Source: Muribaculaceae bacterium Isolate-013 (NCI) (lineage in GTDB: Bacteria > Bacteroidota > Bacteroidia > Bacteroidales > Muribaculaceae). Taken from it: a stretch of 44,861 nt of DNA. Position 1 is the first letter of the stretch. Each line of letters opens with the position of its first letter. The stretch spans positions 1 to 44,861 of the forward strand of contig SCEJ01000022.1 in the NCBI GenBank assembly GCA_004102785.1, written 5' to 3'. A program made the position numbers and the translations under genes. The notes beneath the pieces were generated by a model. That model was not told the DNA's origin and made no database searches. It saw nothing but the letters and a program-made list of their open reading frames with translations. Below, piece by piece: positions 42,796 through 44,861 of this stretch.

Positions 42796-42827
42796 CAAAG
42801 TTACTCATTTAATTCGAAATTCACAAA
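42796..42827 (-). promoter_or_regulatory. rpsF operon promoter
   Basis: On the minus strand TTTG (42824-42827), 20 nt, TAACTTTG (42796-42803): exact -33/-7 consensus. The leader is about 58 nt. Confidence 0.85.
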
Positions 42828-42931
42828 ATTTTCAATCCTCTTTTTCAACACATTACACCTCCATGCCCGCGCATCAGCCCAAACACGCCACTCCACATAA
42901 AAGAATATCACACCACATAAACAAATATAAA

Positions 42932-42960
42932 GCGCGGCCTCCGTAGCGGGGAGGCCGCGC
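42932..42960 (-). terminator. Terminator of the small minus-strand gene
   Basis: GCGCGGCCTCC (42932-42942) pairs with GGAGGCCGCGC (42950-42960). On the minus strand it is followed by TTTATATTTGTTT. It ends the transcript of the gene at 42985-43173 before the rpsF promoter. Confidence 0.8.
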
Positions 42961-42984
42961 CTGTGTCGTGAAGCATAACTTGTG

Positions 42985-43173
42985 TCAGTTGGCGATGAAA
43001 GCCCCCAGCGCTGGCGGCAGAGCCGGCGCACAGCTATATGCGTGCGCGAACTGGCGGATAAACAGCAGGGTGGAGCGGCGGGGACGGGTACGCCGCGCAT
43101 CATCTGAAGAGCGGCGCGCGGAGCGGGAGGGCTGGTTCATGGCTGACGGAGATGGAGTAAAATCATTTTTCAT
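42985..43173 (-). CDS. Small basic protein, unknown function
   Basis: A 62-residue frame from ATG at 43171-43173 (MKNDFTPSPSAMNQ onwards) has a Ser/Arg-rich N-terminal half and a more ordered C-terminus (STLLFIRQFAHAYSCAPALP, ending ALGAFIAN). The terminator 25 nt after its stop, with its T run on this strand, supports a real transcript. The IRQFA.AY...LP..L..F..N ending recalls small Bacteroidales proteins of unknown role, from memory only. GTG at 43177-43179 is an alternative start two codons upstream. Confidence 0.6.
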   Translation of the reverse strand: MKNDFTPSPSAMNQPSRSARRSSDDARRTRPRRSTLLFIRQFAHAYSCAPALPPALGAFIAN

Positions 43174-43384
43174 AGGCACGCTATGGTTAATGGAAAAATA
43201 TCGGCGGCCGGACGACGCCGGACGCTTCTGTCAAAGAGTCAACATTATAACGCACCGCACCCGCGTTTTATTGTGGAAATAAAGCAAAAATATGTTGAAA
43301 ATCCCCCCTCGACTGTTGACAACGCTTAACCGCTGAGAATATTGCCCCGTCATAAGCAAAAAACCATTAAAATTACAAAAAACT
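43174..43384. other. Divergent intergenic region between the small gene and the sigma factor
   Basis: No gene is seen. The minus-strand promoter of the small gene should lie here: CTCTTTG at about 43230-43236 on the minus strand is a weak -7 candidate. No repeats or hairpins stand out. Confidence 0.5.
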
Positions 43385-43416
43385 ATTGCCCGTAATAAAT
43401 CTTTTCTGTAATTTTG
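43385..43416 (+). promoter_or_regulatory. Promoter of the ECF sigma-factor gene
   Basis: ATTG (43385-43388, one mismatch to TTTG), 20 nt, TAATTTTG (43409-43416). The untranslated leader to the ATG at 43546 is about 125 nt. Confidence 0.65.
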
Positions 43417-43545
43417 CATCTGTGAAATCGACGGTGGCGCAGCTACCGTGTAAATAACGCAATAAACCACGGATTCTTTAACCCATACATTAAACCCTTT
43501 TTACGCCTATCGCCCACCTCTACTTAATCAATTAATCCGACGAAA

Positions 43546-44136
43546 ATGCAGAACATCAACCGGCAGACCGACGAGCAGTTGGTTACCGCTTATGCTAATG
43601 GCGACAACGAGGCTTTCGACATCCTGCTCCGCAGATACGAAGACCGTATTTTCACTTATATCATTAACATTGTAAAAAACAAAGATGTGGCCGACGATGT
43701 GTTTCAGGAAACTTTCGTCAAGGCCATAGCCACTATACGCCAGGGAAGATACACCGACAACGGCAAATTCTCGGCATGGCTCATGCGCATAGCGCACAAC
43801 CTCATCATCGACTTCTACCGCCAGGAGAAGAGCGAGAACACCGTCTCGGCCGACAAGGAGGAGTGCAACGTGCTCAACCGCCGCGACCTCTCGGAAGAGA
43901 ACATCGAGGACCTGCTCGTCACATCGCAGATCCACACCGATGTGCGCCGCATAATGGAGGCGCTCCCCGAATCGCAGAAAGAGGTTATCAACATGCGCTT
44001 CTACCGCAACATGTCGTTCAAGGAAATCGCCGAGGCAACCGGAGTGAGCATCAACACCGCACTCGGACGCATGCGCTACGCCATCCTCAACATGCGCCGC
44101 ATAGCCAGCGAGAAGAATATAGTGCTCACACGCTGA
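43546..44136 (+). CDS. RNA polymerase sigma-70 factor, ECF subfamily
   Basis: The 196-residue protein directs RNA polymerase to a subset of promoters. The sigma region 2 contains NEAFDILLRRYEDRIFTYI, then DDVFQETFVKAI and GKFSAWLMRIAHNLIIDFYR (regions 2.2-2.4). Region 4 contains ALPESQKEVINMRFYRNMSF and KEIAEATGVSINTALGRM (helix-turn-helix). No anti-sigma gene is adjacent, so regulation by a classical FecR-type partner is not indicated. It is followed by a perfect 23-bp-stem terminator. Confidence 0.94.
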   Translation: MQNINRQTDEQLVTAYANGDNEAFDILLRRYEDRIFTYIINIVKNKDVADDVFQETFVKAIATIRQGRYTDNGKFSAWLMRIAHNLIIDFYRQEKSENTVSADKEECNVLNRRDLSEENIEDLLVTSQIHTDVRRIMEALPESQKEVINMRFYRNMSFKEIAEATGVSINTALGRMRYAILNMRRIASEKNIVLTR

Positions 44137-44176
44137 CAGCCCACGGCCCGGCCTCCTGGAGGTTGATTAAAAAAAA

Positions 44177-44226
44177 CAAACAGCGGATGTGTCAGATTTC
44201 AGAAATCTGACACATCCGCTGTTTTA
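44177..44226. terminator. Long perfect-palindrome terminator after the sigma factor
   Basis: Arms of 23 bp (44178-44200 and 44202-44224, including GTGTCAGATTTC/GAAATCTGACAC) flank a single base. A runs precede and T runs follow, so it should work in both directions. The stem is unusually long, and the tiny loop means a few central pairs must open. Confidence 0.85.
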
Positions 44227-44253
44227 CTACGCAAACATGGCGCCGCAGCCACA

Positions 44254-44580
44254 AGAGGTTGTTTATTAATAAATATGATCACCCGACCGAAAAGTTCGAG
44301 GCGGCTTTCACTCTGAAGCGAAGGAGCATAGCAAGCTATATAACTGAGCTTAAAAGTGAAAGATACCTGATATTTTCGGATTGTATGGTAATTCCCGTAT
44401 CATGTTTTATTTTTGACTTTGAAGTTGTTTAATGTTACACCCGGCCGGTGGCGTATCTTTTTGTTAATGCGATTGAACTCATCGGTCACATAGCCCGCTA
44501 CGCTCCCTCTTCATTCAATGCACCTTAACTAAAAGATACGCCACCGGCCGGGTGTTTACATTTATTTTTAAACAACCTCT
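44254..44580. repeat. 327-bp element with 21-bp terminal inverted repeats (MITE-like)
   Basis: The left end AGAGGTTGTTTATTAATAAA (from 44254) and the right end (44560-44580, ending AAACAACCTCT) match at 19 of 21 positions. Inside are two hairpins in opposite orientation. The first has CCGAAAA/ATTTTCGG and CTTTCACT/AGTGAAAG arms (about 44284-44381). The second has perfect 25-bp arms (44437-44461 and 44531-44555). Their loops are related by inversion: GAAGCGAAGGAGCATAGCAA in the first resembles GAAGAGGGAGCGTAGCGGGC on the minus strand of the second. No open reading frame. It is non-autonomous and no clear target duplication is seen. Confidence 0.65.
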
Positions 44581-44760
44581 AATATCCCAGTCAGGCTTTT
44601 CGCATTACAAAAAAGATGCTATAAAACACAGAAGTTAATAACTTAACAATTATTAACTACATTCACCTCCGTTTTTCCACACAATATCATCATATTTGCA
44701 ATTATAAATACTACAATCGGCAAAAATAAGTATATCGTAAAAATAAATTAATGTATTGAT
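44581..44760 (+). promoter_or_regulatory. AT-rich promoter region of the last gene
   Basis: The sequence becomes very AT-rich. CATATTTG (44691-44698) resembles a -7 box and gives a leader of about 60 nt to the ATG at 44761. No other structure noted. Confidence 0.4.
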
Positions 44761-44861
44761 ATGTTAAGCCGCAGGTCTACAGAAATTAATCATGTATCGT
44801 TTACCAACGTTGGAGAGGATGTCTTCTACGGTGGCGAACAAGACGTGTTTATCTCCGTAGA
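44761..44861 (+). CDS. Start of an unidentified gene (runs off window)
   Basis: The ATG at 44761 opens 33 codons to the window end: MLSRRSTEINHVSFTNVGED, then VFYGGEQDVFISV. No signal peptide or known domain can be recognised in this short piece. Support is limited to the promoter-like box upstream and the open frame. Confidence 0.45.
   Translation, partial: MLSRRSTEINHVSFTNVGEDVFYGGEQDVFISV

Overview
The window is a GC-rich chromosomal segment of a gut-type Bacteroidales, most like Muribaculaceae. This is inferred from family-level gene content and promoter style, not from a 16S gene. Recurrent promoters have the Bacteroidota form TTTG-N20-TAnnTTTG (before gyrB, rpmB, ssb, bipA and rpsF). 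Lipoproteins, OmpA/porin-like barrels, the DUF4295 small protein after L28-L33 and a Bacteroidota-type ECF sigma factor all fit that phylum.

Layout. Positions 1-211 hold the 5' end of an IS110-family transposase (minus strand, cut by the window edge). Next come three small lipoprotein genes (415-2250), two of them paralogues. A core block follows: gltX, waaA (Kdo transferase), argR, an exported nitroreductase, gyrB, rnr and ychF (2340-12646). From about 12849 to 22460 lies a 9.6-kb AT-rich genomic island with a tyrosine integrase at one end. It is bounded by 11-bp identical repeats (14 of 15 bases match over the longer site). After the island comes a decayed lipoprotein gene, then nadE, the rpmB-rpmG-DUF4295 cluster, an SSB-like gene, an OPT transporter and a MATE transporter. 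A minus-strand envelope cassette (MORN protein, unknown exported protein, beta-barrel) follows, then the minus-strand genes porin-like/hisS/bipA/TlpA-like, a plus-strand acyl-CoA ligase, the rpsF-rpsR-rplI operon, a small conserved-looking protein and an ECF sigma factor. A 327-bp inverted-repeat element and the start of one more gene end the window.

The island is the most interesting part. After the integrase and a 1.3-kb non-coding stretch (hairpins and a long TGAN low-complexity tract) there is one tightly packed five-gene run. It encodes a single polypeptide carrying both a C5-cytosine and an N6-adenine DNA methyltransferase, an HNH restriction endonuclease, a second C5-cytosine methyltransferase, a DUF262 (ParB/GmrS-like) protein, and a HEPN protein with an R-x4-H RNase motif. 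Every junction overlaps or leaves at most 1 nt, so the genes are probably co-transcribed and translationally coupled. I read this as a type IIS-like restriction-modification pair joined to a Dcm-DUF262-HEPN triad, a candidate composite anti-phage system. The leader of this operon has a palindrome over the predicted transcription start and an attenuator-like hairpin.

The island also splits a structured sequence. When the two chromosomal flanks are joined in silico, long complementary arms pair across the junction. The integration target may therefore be a structured RNA or leader rather than a tRNA gene. Non-coding DNA elsewhere holds a family of related hairpins (shared core GGTGTAT..AA.TTGCCGGA) and a REP-like palindrome.
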